From assembly GCA_012932295.1 (NCBI GenBank), contig JAAONU010000016.1:13308111-13372110 (forward strand): a stretch of DNA of 64,000 bases. Direction: 5' to 3'. Origin of the DNA: Cyclina sinensis (lineage: Eukaryota > Mollusca > Bivalvia > Venerida > Veneridae). The notes under the pieces are model-generated. The model searched no databases. It was not told where the DNA came from and was given only the letters and a program-made list of their open reading frames with translations. How positions within the stretch are numbered: the stretch's first letter is position 1; each line of letters begins with the position of its first letter. This document shows, piece after piece, positions 1 through 12,600 of this stretch. Both the position numbers and the translations under genes were made by a program.

Positions 1-837
1 TGTAACAAAAGTATTTTGAAGAAGGAAAATTAGTTTTAAAATTATATTGAAATGTCCATCTATAGTGTGAATTTATCGATAAATGCGATTTGGACATGTA
101 CTTCCGTTAACTTTTCCTGGAACAAGTCTTCAATTCCCTGAAAAGATGTCCCCTTTTTTATTCTTTTATCAAATTTACTGAATCAGAGGGTGCCTTACTC
201 ACTTTAAAGTGGCATAGCCTTAATTTTATCGATGATATACAGGAAATGCATTCCTCTTTAACATGAAAAAAAGTTGATATTTGCAAAAGAACAAAATTCT
301 TGTTCAAAATTTTAGCTGAAGGTGTATTATAACACAGTTTGCATTTTATTAGAAAATGGCCACCCACCCAAAATGGTAAAACAAGAGCTTTTTTAAAAAA
401 TACGACAAATAATGCATTAAGTTAACCTGTTGAACTAAGAATGTTCGACTGACACTTTGAAATTATGTAGTGATTCAATTAATACATTTTTTAATAAAAT
501 GATTTTGATAATATCACTTGCTATTTTTTTGCTTATACCTTCAGTTCGTTGAACATTTGGGTTTTTTTCAGATTGAAACAAATGAGAGGCCATCAAATTT
601 TCGCCTGGTGATTTGGTTTTATTTTTACTTTGTTTACTTTTGTCATATTTCAAAACAATTATCCGCGCTAGAAACACGAACTTCATCTAAAAAGCATGAA
701 TTTAATTTTCATGGCTGACAGATTCCAGTGATTCTACGACAGGTTTAATAGAATAATTCCAGCAACTAAAATTAAAAAACATGAACTTCCGCAATAAACC
801 TAACTATTCTGGACGCATTTTGTTTTCATAAACTACG
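1..837. other. Gene-free AT-rich stretch
   Basis: I see no coding exon, RNA gene or tandem repeat here. Open frames are short, AT-driven and lack splice context. It forms the left flank of the foldback element that starts at 838. Confidence 0.6.
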
Positions 838-3800
838 CGTGACGTATGTTACGACGCAAATTGTAATAAAAACGCAAATTGTAATAATTATTACAATTTG
901 CGTTTTTGTTACAATTTTCGTTACAAACGTAACGCAAATTGTAATAACCCAAATTGTAATAAAAAGTCAAAATCGTGAATTTAGGGTTATTGCAATGTAT
1001 TATTATATAAAATGGCTATATAATCCATTTTAAGACATTTCGCGGGAAATTGACTACTTTTAGAATATATCGAATACTATCCTTATGAGGAAGAAAAAAG
1101 TTTATTACAATTTGCGTTGCAAACGGTAACGCAAATTGTAATAACGTAAATTGTAATAAAAATCCAAAATTGGAATTCAAGGTCAATTTAGGGTTATTGC
1201 AGTGTATTATAATATAGAATGACTCTATAATTCATTTTAAGACATTTCCCGGAAAATTCCCTACTTGTAGAATATATCGAATACTATCCTTATGAGGAAG
1301 AAAAAGTTTATTACAATTTGCGTTTTATTACAATTTGCGTTGTAAACGGTAACGCAAATTGTAATAACGCAAATTGTAATAAAAATCCAAAATCGGAATT
1401 TAAGGTTGATTTAAGGTTATTGCAATGTATTATTTTATAAAATGGCTATATAATCCATTTTAAGACATTTCCAGGGAAATTCCCTACTTCTAGAATATAT
1501 CGAATACTATTGTTATGAGGGAGAATCAAGTTTATTACAATTTGCGTTTTATTACAATTTGCGTTGCAAACGTAACGCAAATTGTAATAACGCAAATTGT
1601 AATAAAAATCCAAATTGGAATTCAAGGTCGATTTAGGGTTATTGCAATGTATTATGACATAAAATGGCTCTATAATCCTTTTTAAAACGTTTCCCGGGAA
1701 ATTCACTACTTCTAGAATATATCAGAATCACCAGAAACTGACAGGCATTTTGTGCTAGACTGGGCGTCCTTGAGTAGTGTTGTGCCGTTCTGCAAAATAT
1801 TGCTTCGAAATGGTACGAGTTGACTACCTGCCATTGGGAAGAGTATTCATGAGACGCCCAAAAACAGATTGTGATAAACTGCTGGCCAATACTTCAAGAA
1901 TATACCAGATTGCCAGAAATGGAAGTTCTCCACCAGTTCGAGGTAGATTGCAGCCGAGTTCTGTATAACCTTGATATTGCACGCCAGTCCGTGCTCCGTA
2001 CTCTGGGTCAGCAGTAGCCCTACTGGTCCAAGAATAGCTTATTTTGTCCATAATATTTAGAATACTGTTGCCGAACTGTTTAACTGTTATATAGTTGCCA
2101 AAGTGATTATCATATTCGTGGTGAAGGGATTTATTGTGGTGATTGGTGTATGCAACGTTATTCTATGCCTTGGAGGTGGTTCTCCAACACAGGAGGGAAG
2201 ATCTACACGACAAGAAAAGACATAGCCGGAGGCGGGCATGCAGTGGGATCAAACCACCACATGTCCATGTAAATAACCACAGACAAAATGTCAAAAGTGG
2301 GATGCAACTCAATCTAGCAAACAGAGCCAGACTCAAGGCCCAAGGAGGACCAGAATAAATAACTACACTGTAGTGGTGACGGGGCTACTTCTTACAGTTT
2401 CCATCAGTCTCAGCTTACTACAGTTACAGTCAGGTTCTTCATAATAAGTACCTTACTCGGGCCATACGCGGATCCAGAGGGGGGGGGGGGGGGGGGCAGG
2501 GGAGAGGGGCAGGCGGTCATGACCCCTCTGGGATTTGGAAAATTATGTTTTTGAATTAATTAATGTAGGTTCAATACATGGAATCTAATGTCATATATTG
2601 TAAAGTAGTCAATTTCAATCACTCAACAAGGGGTCAACCACACATTACAGAGGAGGTTAAATCAAATCACTTTCAGAGGGGGTCCGATTACGTTTTCTCG
2701 AGGATATCCGGCCAGTCAAATAATCTAAAGCGGGTCCGAATACATTTTCTCGAGGATGTTCGGCCAGTCAAAACATCTTGAGGGGTTCGATTATATTTTC
2801 TAAAGGATGTTTACACTTTTCATAATATTACACACTTTTTCAAGAGCCTATTCCAACCCCAGTTGTCATAGATATGGTGCAAGGTTCCGACCGTGACATA
2901 AATATTGGAGACCTGGACCGTGCTACATACATATGGTAAGGTCTCGAACATGTCATTGGTATGTGGTAAAGTCAAAATGTCAAGAGTATTGGTCAGAACA
3001 TGACCTTGTCCTAGGTACTGTTGAGCCCCCACCATGTCATAGGCATGTGGTGAGTTTCCGACTGTGTAATAGATATGTTATAAGGTCCTGGTCGAATCAT
3101 TGGTACGTGGTAAAATCCTGATTTTGATTTTTTATTACATTTTGCGTTATTACAATTTGCGTTACCGTTTGCAACGCAAATTGTAATAAAACGCAAATTG
3201 TAATAAACTTTTTCTCCCTTATAACGGTTGTATTCAATATATTCTAGAAGTAGTGAATTTCCCGGGATATGTCTTAAAATGGATTATATAACCATTTTAT
3301 ATAATAATATATTGCAATAGCCTTAAATCCACCTTGAATTCCGATTTTGAATTTTTATTACAATTTGCGTTATTACAATTTGCGTTACCGTTTGCAACGC
3401 AAATTGTAATAAAACGCAAATTATAATAAACTTTTTTCTTCCTCATAAGGATAGTATTCGATATATTCTACAAGAAATGAATTTCCCGGGAAATGTCATA
3501 AAATGGATGTTAGAGCCATGTTATATAATAAAACATTGCAATAACCCTAAATCGACCTTGAATTCCGATTTTGGATTTTTATTACAATTTGCGTTATTAC
3601 AATTTGCGTTACCGTTTGCAACGCAAATTGTATAAAAACGAAATTTGTAATAAACTTTTTCTCCCTTATAACGGTTGTATTCGATATATTCTAGAAGAAG
3701 TGAATTTCCTGGGAAATGTCTTAAAATCGATTATATAGCCATTTTATATAATAATACATTGCAATAGCCTTAAATCGACCTTGAATTCCGATTTTGAATT

Positions 3801-4276
3801 TTTATTACAATTTGCGTTATTACAATTTGCGTTACCGTTTGCAACGCAAATTGTAATAAAACGCAAATTGTAATAAACTTTTTTCTTCCTCATAAGGATA
3901 GTATTCGATATATTCTAAAAGTAGTGAATTCCCTGGAAATGTCTTAAAATGGATTATATACCCATTGTAGATAATAATACATTGCAATAACCCTAAATTC
4001 ACGATTTTGACTTTTTATTACAATTTGCGTTATTACAATTTGCGTTACGTTTGTAACGCAAATTGTAACAAAACGCAAATTGTAATAAACTTTTTTCTTC
4101 CTCATAAGGATAGTATTCGATATATTCTAAAAGTAGTGAATTCCCTGGAAATGTCTTAAAATGGATTATATACCCATTGTAGATAATAATACATTGCAAT
4201 AACCCTAAATTCACGATTTTGACTTTTTATTACAATTTGCGTTTTTATTACAATTTGCGTCGTAACAGACGTAACG
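838..4276. mobile_element. Foldback-type element with ladder-like inverted arms
   Basis: The two ends are inverted copies. The first ~50 bases (CGTGACGTATGTTACGACG followed by two CGCAAATTGTAATAA blocks) match the reverse complement of the last ~50 with two differences. Each arm is a tandem array of ~203-224 bp units. Each unit holds a near-perfect palindrome (TTACAATTTGCGTT..AACGCAAATTGTAA) plus a spacer reading ..TTATTGCAATGTATTATTATA.. and ..AGAATATATCGAATACTAT... Palindrome centres lie near 925, 1125, 1343 and 1566 in the left arm and near 3165, 3387, 3611, 3834 and 4047 in the right arm. The middle (~1710-3120) has no recognisable transposase. This is the architecture of foldback elements (long inverted repeats made of subrepeats). 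I could not identify a clear target-site duplication. Confidence 0.75.
2479..3115. repeat. Short tandem repeats inside the foldback element's core
   Basis: An 18-base G run lies at 2479-2496. Between about 2670 and 2810 a ~62-bp unit (GGGTCCGATTACGTTTTCTC..GGCCAGTCAAA) occurs about three times. From 2870 to 3115 a degenerate ~35-bp unit (ATGTCAT.GGTATGTGGTAAGGTC) recurs. No coding potential is evident in the core. Confidence 0.5.
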
Positions 4277-5228
4277 TTTTACAAAATCCTCTTGTAAATA
4301 AACCGTATACGAAGACCTAATTATATAGACAAAAAAAACAGGGCTAGCGTCTTCCACATTGAAATATGTCATTCAAAATAACATATACACATATTTTTCT
4401 ACCATCTTTGTCACTCCACTTGAAGAATTTCTGCGCATGCTTTTTGAATGTTTTTAAAGAGTTTTAAAAAGTTATTCAAGCGTTAGAAAAATGACAATGA
4501 CCTATTGCCAGACCTGTTTCTAATCCAACAGCTAGGCCCTAATCCATTCAACGTGCGTCATGTTAAACAACCATCCATTTACCGTAACCACTTGCATGGA
4601 TATAAGGTTATTGTTAGATGCCAAATCCTTCTAAATGGGTACGAAATATGTTATAAAAATATTTGATAAACATTGTTTGTATGTTATTAATATTTTTCCA
4701 ATTTATTATATGTTTTAAAGCCTTGTTGATGCACCCCGGCTCATAAAGACGAACCTTTAAATATTTTCCTAAGTTTGTATTTTTAAAGGATTAACTGTTA
4801 GGGAACGTTATTAACGAAGTCACAAGCATTCTATCTTTTAAATTAAATTGTTAATGTGCGAGATAAATTTTTAGCCACATGTAAATTCAAATACTCTGAG
4901 CTTTTCGGATATGTATTAATAGAAGAAAAAAAGGTGGATATTTTTACTTATTCGTGCGACAGCTGTCACATATATAACATTTTTTTTCTACACGGTAAAT
5001 TATTTAAAATATATAAGATTTCTTTATCAGTTTTAAATATAGCGGTTAGCTTAGCTTTTTAAGTTAGTTTAAAAATTGTTAAAAAAATGTTTTGTCCTCT
5101 TGTCGTTACACTTTGTTTATCTATCTCTGAAGTCTAGCTTTTTACAGGTACAGTTAAACTGCACCACTCATCCATGTATATTCTATTACACAAAAGTATC
5201 TGAAAGTATACACAATTTATCAATACTT
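4277..5228. other. Gene-free AT-rich stretch
   Basis: No exon-like frame with splice signals, RNA gene or clear repeat was found between the two inverted-repeat structures. Confidence 0.55.
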
Positions 5229-5953
5229 ATGTGAAGTTAGCTATCAGATGGAAATATGGTACTAGATATTCATTCCCAGCCAGCTCGAAGTTGGGTATTC
5301 GACCCAAAAGAAGCAAAATGCTAAATTGTACTGGATATGATTCGAATTCCTAGACATTGGGCATGCAGCCAAGCCAAAACCCAGCTCGGTTCTAATTCCC
5401 AGCACGATAGGAGTTTGGGCATTCGACGCAAAAGAACCGAATACCCAACTGAGATCAAATTCTTAGCCAGCTAGGAGTTGGGCATTCAACAAGACGAATA
5501 CCAATCTCGGTTCTAATTTCCAGCCAGCAATTTCTAAGTGCAAAAATCTGGTATTTTTATCTTATAACTTTATTTTCTCCCTGTTTTACGTTCTGCATAC
5601 AATAATTAGTGTAGAGTTATACAATTAAGTGAACAGGACGGAAATTCTTGTCGAAAATATCTGTCAAATATAAAAGAAATAAAATGAAGAATTTATTATT
5701 TTATAATAGTATAACTAATCTTATTTACTGGTATTTTCTTAAAATCAAAATTATTAACCTCTTTTAAAGACATCAAAATACGATTGTATAAAGACTAAAA
5801 ATAAAAAAACAACAACAGGAAATAGATGCTTATCTATTGCAAAACACAGTGCAACAGAATACCCTTAAGAATGAACCCTGTATATTTGATCCGCTAGAGT
5901 CCTCGCATTGAATATACACGAGGATTGTTCGCATTCCATATAATTTCAATATT

Positions 5954-6258
5954 ATGGAACAGAATTACTGCATGTATTCCATCTTGCTTGGTGACATTGG
6001 CACTTACATTATGCTTGATTCCATCTTGCTTGGTGACATTGGTACTTACATTATGCTTGATTCCATCTTGCTTGATGACTTTTGTACTTACATTATGCTT
6101 GATCCCACATTGCTTTGTGGCATTGGTACTTACATTACGCTTGATTTCATCTTGCTTGATGACATTGGAACTTGCATTATACTTGATTTTATATTGCTTT
6201 ATTACATTGAAACTTGCGTTATGCTTAATTCTATCATTCTATCAGCGATTGTTGGCCT
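5954..6258 (+). repeat. 42-bp tandem repeat, about seven copies
   Basis: The unit ATTCCATCTTGCTTGGTGAC..ACTTACATTATGCTTG repeats with a 42-bp period (for example at 5976 and 6018). Because 42 is a multiple of three the array stays open in two frames, which creates repetitive pseudo-ORFs. Inverted copies sit at about 7185-7290. Confidence 0.8.
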
Positions 6259-8665
6259 TTGAACTTGCATAACTCTTCATTCAATCTTGCTCTGTACTTC
6301 ATCGTCTTTTGTACTGTGTTGGAATAAACAAAATGTGATGTCATGTAGCTTAATGTATCATCCAACTTTCTTCATGTTCTATTCAAACTATTTAAGTGCT
6401 TTTGCATGTTGGTCATTTGGATTTTGTTTTGTTTTGTTTTTTCTTGTCGAGCGTTGTCATCGGCAGAGCCCACTGTACACATCCCGTACAAACAACATTA
6501 TACCGTATTTATCAGGTATGACTCAGGTAAAATAAACACTAAAGTAAAATCATTCTCAAGGTTGTAGCGTTTAAGGATATTCCATTTATGATTTATTCGA
6601 AATTTTTGGTATGCAAAGTATTGAAATGAACATCAAAACTTTGCAAAAATCTAGTCGCGAAATAACGGGACCATACGGCAAATAACGGAATGTACCGACA
6701 AAGCGCCATCTGTTGTCATAATATGAACACAAATATTGCAAATCGCATTATGCTTATTGCTGTTCATCCTAAAGTGAATACTTTGTTGTTGGTATTGTTG
6801 TCATCCTCGTGTCCTCGTGCGTAGTGTTTATGAATGCTTTTATATTTGTGTTGAATAAATGCATTGAAGTATAAGATTGCAAAATAGCTGAGTACAGACC
6901 AAAATCAAATAGGTTCGATACACGTAGGTAGATGATAATGCAGTAAAAGACATTCTGCAAATTAAGCTAATTGAAGGGAAAGTAACATTTTACATCAAGT
7001 TATATTAATAACTAATAATTAAAGACTGTTCGATGGAACGCCGAGCATATTGCGTTGTCAGTAAAGAAAGATTCAAGTAAACACATAGCATATTGCATAT
7101 GTCGGAGAGGAATAAATGAGGTTGCAATAAGATTATAGCACATTCAGTTACCATAAAGTATGATGTTATTCAGCAAAATACAGGTTTTCAATGCCAAAAA
7201 GCAAGATGGAATCAAGTATTATGCAAGTTCTAACGTCACTAAGCAAGGTGGAATAAATGCAGTAATTTTGCTCTATACAAAATAGAATGTCTTTACTGCA
7301 ATGTAGCAACGTTTTTTTTCTACTAATCTTCTCAACAGACAACGTGGTATAGTATCTATTATTTTTGAACTTCATTCACGTATGAAAGCTTGTCGCCGAG
7401 TCTGGCGTACCATAAGTTCCCATTATTGGACAACAGTGATCATCTTTGTGCCTAGTGATGCCAGTTTAAACGTATCTCTAACCCTCTAAATACACGTATG
7501 TCTGTCCAAGCATTCGCTCTTTTGTAATGCTGTGATTCATGAAATGTTCATGGACTTGGAACTGGTACAGGTGAAAAATCTACGATGTCTTTTGCACTTT
7601 CTTCTGCCCTTTCAGATCTGGTGAATTCTGAAATGATAATTATATAACTAAAATAAAAACGGTTTTAGACATGAATATTAAATAAGGTTTAAAAGAAGTG
7701 CTACTTAACTGGGAAGTTTTCAGTCACAGAATAGATTTGAGGAACGTTTCTTAGTTAAGAAGTAAATGAAAATAGTTTAATCTTGCGTGTAAAACCTCCA
7801 AATTTAAGGCACAAATCTTTTTTTCTGTCCAATTCAGTGATCTTGGCACTTTTCATCGAAAACGGAAGTTCGAATTAATATGACTTCACAATTGTGTGAT
7901 TTTTACAATTTTGATAAACTTGAGGACCAAGGTGGCCTTACATCGGTCACTGAATGTTTGTTGTCATATATGAAAATATAATGTCGCATTTGTAACCTGT
8001 CATGAACAGATACTCTAGTTTTCTTTCCATGTCACTAAGTTTCAATCTTGAGCTAGTGTGAACCTGTTTCAATCACTTAAAACATATCATCTAGAAAAAT
8101 ATTCTTAACAAGTGTAGTGAAAACTAAGTAAAAATATGGACTTCAAAGGTATTTCGTGATTTTCCATTAATTCCGGTTGAAATGTCATAAAAGAAGTCAT
8201 CAAGACAAACATTCTGACAACATTCTAAGACGACTAAACCTAAAACAATAACCATTTTAGCATTAACAAGGTTATTTACTAATAAACTGGAGGTGACCTT
8301 GATTAACAACTTGCCTGTACTTAACGCTGGACATCATGAAAACACCTACATTTCTAAAATAAACTGAGGATTAGTTCTGTTATGCAAGTGACCTAGTTTT
8401 TAGCCAAACATGGACTAGCTTAAAGCCGATCCCAGGGATCATTAAAGGCAGATGAGCATGTTTGATGAATGGAACAGATTTGCAAAAAGGGTTATTAATC
8501 AGTTGAATATCATTATTTGAAGCTGAAATATTGATTTACTCTCGAAATATTTCAAACCAATATTTTATAAAAAAAAAAAGATATAAAATTGGTGTTTCCT
8601 ATCCTTTACGACGCGCACATGTTAGCTATTTTTGTATTTCCCGCGTAAAGCCGCGGTGGTGCTTG

Positions 8666-8841
8666 GGAATGTCATGTGATCATTTCAACAAAAATACGCA
8701 TTCGGTGTTTCTTGCCGATTATCGACAGCGCCGCCGTTGAATGACCACGTGACATTCCGATGATGTCCCTTGTCGCTATATATAGAATGTATTTTTGTTT
8801 CGGGATTTCTTTAGCGGATTGTTTTCAGGTCAGGCAAAATG
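8666..8841 (+). promoter_or_regulatory. Possible core promoter with inverted E-box arms and TATA box
   Basis: GGAATGTCATGTGATCATTTCAAC (8666-8689) and its inverted counterpart at 8736-8758 flank a GC-richer loop. The arms carry CATGTG and CACGTG E-box cores. A TATATATA sequence follows at about 8775-8782. Downstream, a transcript could run to a good 5' splice site (AC then GTAAGTG at 8906) that could join the acceptor at 9673, giving an untranslated first exon for the nicotinic-receptor gene. The ATG at 8839 would then be an out-of-frame upstream ORF. This link is inference; nothing here proves transcription. Confidence 0.3.
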
Positions 8842-8979
8842 GTAAAATTAACTGAAAATTTCTTTCTGGAGGGTTTGAAATGTAGAGTTTTAGTGAAAAG
8901 TACACGTAAGTGTTACATAGATTGATCTGTTAACGATTTTACTGAGTACACCTGCTCGACCCTGCAGTTCCCCCTTTAA

Positions 8980-9300
8980 AACAAACAATCTTAGTTGCGT
9001 GATGACTGGGGCAAAAATTGACCTCTAGACTGATCACAGTGTTCTCTATGACCTCAGCTGGTAACCTTGTTATGTCTAAATGTGCCACATTTTAAAAACT
9101 ATTGCATGATCATCATGATAAACACTCGGAATAAGTTTCATGAAGATCGGGCTAACAATGCGGCCTCCAATGTGTTCACAAGGTTTTCCACTGAGAACTC
9201 TTCCAAAATATTTCAATGAAACATGCCGGCAGACTTCCCTCATATTCATTATCAAAAGGAATAACAGAAAACAGGCAAATGTTCCATGCATTTACAAAAA
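8980..9300. repeat. Dispersed bivalve-type repeat fragment
   Basis: The text around TTTCATGAAGATCGGGCTAA and CAATGCGGCCTCCAATGTG resembles a dispersed repeat common in clam genomes, recognised from general familiarity and not from a database match. No coding potential is evident. Confidence 0.35.
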
Positions 9301-9673
9301 TGGTGCAATACTGGATTTTTACTCGAGGCTGGTTAGGAACTGAAAACGCAGCAGGAGTAATCAAACTGTATATCAAACATCCAGTCACACAGCTGACAGG
9401 GATTTTGAACCCAACTGTGTATTGGGAAGAACCGGGCCAGATACCCAATTTTTAGCTAGGTAGAAATTCGTTTTCCGCATGGTATTCGGCGCCTTCGGAT
9501 GGAATACCCAACTCCCAGCTGGCTGGGAATTCAATCTCAGCTGGGTATTCGGCTCTATCAGGTCGAGAACTAAACTCTCAACTGGCTTAGTATTCGAATT
9601 CAGCTAATAACCAATTTTCATCTATCTCATAGCTAACTTCACACACAAAAATTGCATGGAATTTCCTCCACAG

Positions 9674-12600
9674 ATGAATTTGATCAAGTTGTGTATGTTT
9701 CTGACGTTTTGGGCGTGTGTTACGTCACAGACCGGAAATGATACAAAGAAGTTATTGACGAAACTATTCACTACAGACGAGTACGACAAGAGAGTCCGAC
9801 CTGTACACAACCAATCTGACATCGTGGTCATATATGTGGACTTCCACCTCACCTGTACGCTTATTTTACAATAAATTCTCAATTTTATTTCATTAGCGTG
9901 TTCATATATCTGGACTTCCACCTCACCTGTACGCTTATTTTACAATAAATTCTCAATTTTATTTCATTAGCTAGTTCTCTATTATTACTATATATGACAT
10001 CAACATTCAAGTATTTCGGTTTTTTTTTTTGTTTAAAAAAATGTTATATTAAACTGACAAACTTTAAAGAGAGACCTTTTTTGCTGTATTTGCTATGAAA
10101 TAAAATTTTCTCTGTTGAATAAAAATGTCTGTTCTAGCATTCAGTTTGGGAAAATGCATTTATATGTATGACAGATTTACAGGATCCGCCATTAGGTTAA
10201 CGGTACCACTGTTTTCTCTTTCTATACAACAGCTTTGATAGAGTTTGATGAGCAGGAAGAAAGCCTAAGGACTGCCGGATATCTTTCCGTCTACTGGACG
10301 GATGAATTCTTAAAATGGAACCCTGCTGATTATAACAATATTACAACAGTTTTTATAGTAAGTTCCACACAAAAAGCTGAAGTTTTTGTCGTCGTCGTCG
10401 CTTTTTATTCCACTTTTAGACCCCTGCGTTAACCTTGATCAACGTCGATTTGAGCAATATGTGTTTTGATTTTAATTTGCCTGTTTACTTGACAATAATA
10501 GCAAACGATAAGCGAAATTCCTTCTCACCAATTTTATCGACTAAAACTATTCAATGCAAAGTTCGTTTGAATTAGTACCTTTGTTGTGTAATGAAACCTA
10601 TATACGTCTTAGCAAACTCGCCTACATCTACATTGATAAAATGTATACGAGTTTCTGTTTTCAGCCTCAAGATGACATATGGAAACCAGACTTGTCTCTT
10701 CGAAACACTTTCGCTATTTTCAGAGGGCTTGGATCGTCTTATTATAATGTAGTTGTTGATTACCATGGTTTGGTCTATTGGTATCCATTCCAGGTAGGGT
10801 TTTTTTTTAATGAAAAACACCGGATCCCCAAGCATTATCAAACCAACAGTCTAGAACGATTACTTTCAGTCGATACCCGCAAGCCCACATTTTCTTACCG
10901 AATTAAGATTTTAAAGTCATATCTGAACTGTATTTTGGTTACCATTTAACTGTTGCAAAGGCGAGTTCTCATGGAGTTACTTTGTAATGAAGTTCATGTT
11001 AATTCAATCTTTTAATTTCACATATCCTCACTCCATGTATTGATTACCAAATTATATCACGTCACCTAATCATTCAATGTACAATTATCTACATTCCTCA
11101 CTTTCGGCGCGAGTACTGATTTGAATTCAGGAAGCAGTCATCGAGAAAGATTATTATTTGTTGCATGAACTTTCCTCCGAATCGATGCAAAATAAATAAG
11201 TTTAGACTAATTTGCCTATGCAGGGAAGGTGATAATATTCCGGATAGCCTTGCTAAATTAAATAGATTCCTGCTTTAACTAGCTTCAATAAATTCCTGCT
11301 TTAACTAGCTTCAACAGATTCCTGCTTTAAGAAGCTTCAAAAGATTTCTGCTTTAATTAACTTCAATAGATATCTGCTTTAACTACCTTCAATAGATTCC
11401 TTCTTTAACCAGCTTCAAAAGATTCCTGCTTTAATTAGCTTCAAAGATTCCTGCTTTAACTAGCTTCAATAAATTCCTGCCTTAACTAACTGCAATAGAT
11501 TCCTTCTTTAACTAACTTCAATAGATTTCTGCTTTAACTAACATCAATAGATTCCTTCTTTAACTAACTTCAAACTTCAAAAGATTCCTGCTTTAACTAA
11601 CATCAATAGATTCCTTCTTTAACTAACTTCAATAGATTCCTTCTTTAACTAACTTCAATAGATTCCTTCTTTAACTAACTTCAATAGATTCCTGCTTTAA
11701 CTAGCTTCAAGAAATTGCTGTTTTAACTAGCTTCAATAGATTCCTGCTTTAACTAGCTTCAATAGATTCCTGCTTTAACTAACATCAATAGATTCCTTCT
11801 TTAACTAACTTCAATAGATTCCTTCTTTAACTAACTTCAATAGATTCCTGCTTTAACTAACATTAATAGATTCCTTCTTTAACTAACTTCAAACTTCAAT
11901 AGATTCCTTCTTTAACTAACTTCAATAGATTCCTGCTTTAACTAACATCAATAGATTCCTTCTTTAACTAACTTCAAACTTCAATATATTCCTGCTTTAG
12001 CTAGCTTCAATAGATTCCTGCTTTAACAAACATCAATAGATTCCCGCTTTAACTAACTTCAATAGATTCCTGCTTTAACTAACTTCAATAGATTCCTGCT
12101 TTAACTAACTTCAATAGATTCCTGCTTTAACTAGCTCAACAAATTTCTTCTTTAACTAGCTTCAAATGATTCCAGCTTTAACTAGCTTAAATGGATTCCT
12201 GCTATAACAAGATTCAATAGATTCCTGCTTTAACTAGCTTCAATAGATTCCTGCTTTAACTTACTTCAGTAGATTCCTGCTTTATCTAACTTCAATAGAT
12301 TCCTGCTTTAACTAACTTCAATAGATTCCTGCTTTAACTAACTTCAAATAGATTCCTGCTTTAACTAACTTCAATAGATTCCTGCTTAAATAACTTCAAT
12401 AGATTCCTTCTTTAACTAACTTCAATAAATTCCTGCTTTATCTTACTTCAATAGATTCCTGCTTTAATTAGCTTCAATAGATTCCTGCTTTAACTACTTT
12501 CAATAGTTTACTGCTTTAACTTACTTCAATATATTCCTGCTTTAACCAACTTCAATAGGTTCATGCTTTAACTAATTTCAATGGATTCTGGCTTTTACTA

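Larger units (their letters stand above)
5229..9643. mobile_element. Decayed nested inverted-repeat structure, possible second foldback element
   Basis: The outer ends are inverted copies: GTGAAGTTAGCTAT at 5231-5244 and its reverse complement at 9629-9642. Inside each end lies a degenerate ~70-80 bp tandem unit (CCCAGCCAGCTAGGAGTTGGGTATTC.. with CCGAATACCCA), at about 5260-5530 and, inverted, at about 9405-9610. A further inward pair is also inverted: the 42-bp array at 5954-6255 and one or two copies at about 7185-7290. No transposase frame is recognisable. The right end lies only 31 bp before the nicotinic-receptor start codon. Arms are far more diverged than in the 838-4276 element, so this could also be two separate repeat pairs. 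Confidence 0.5.

Noticed and set aside
5925..6272. Long overlapping open frames of 115 and 102 codons with repeated Leu/Cys- or Asp/Ile-rich units
   Set aside because: They come from a 42-bp tandem repeat whose length is a multiple of three; both frames are open and neither has splice or family support.
8839..8925. Short coding start MVKLTENFFLEGLKC upstream of the receptor
   Set aside because: If spliced from 8905 to 9674 it is out of frame with the receptor, so it cannot be its N-terminus; at most it is an upstream ORF.
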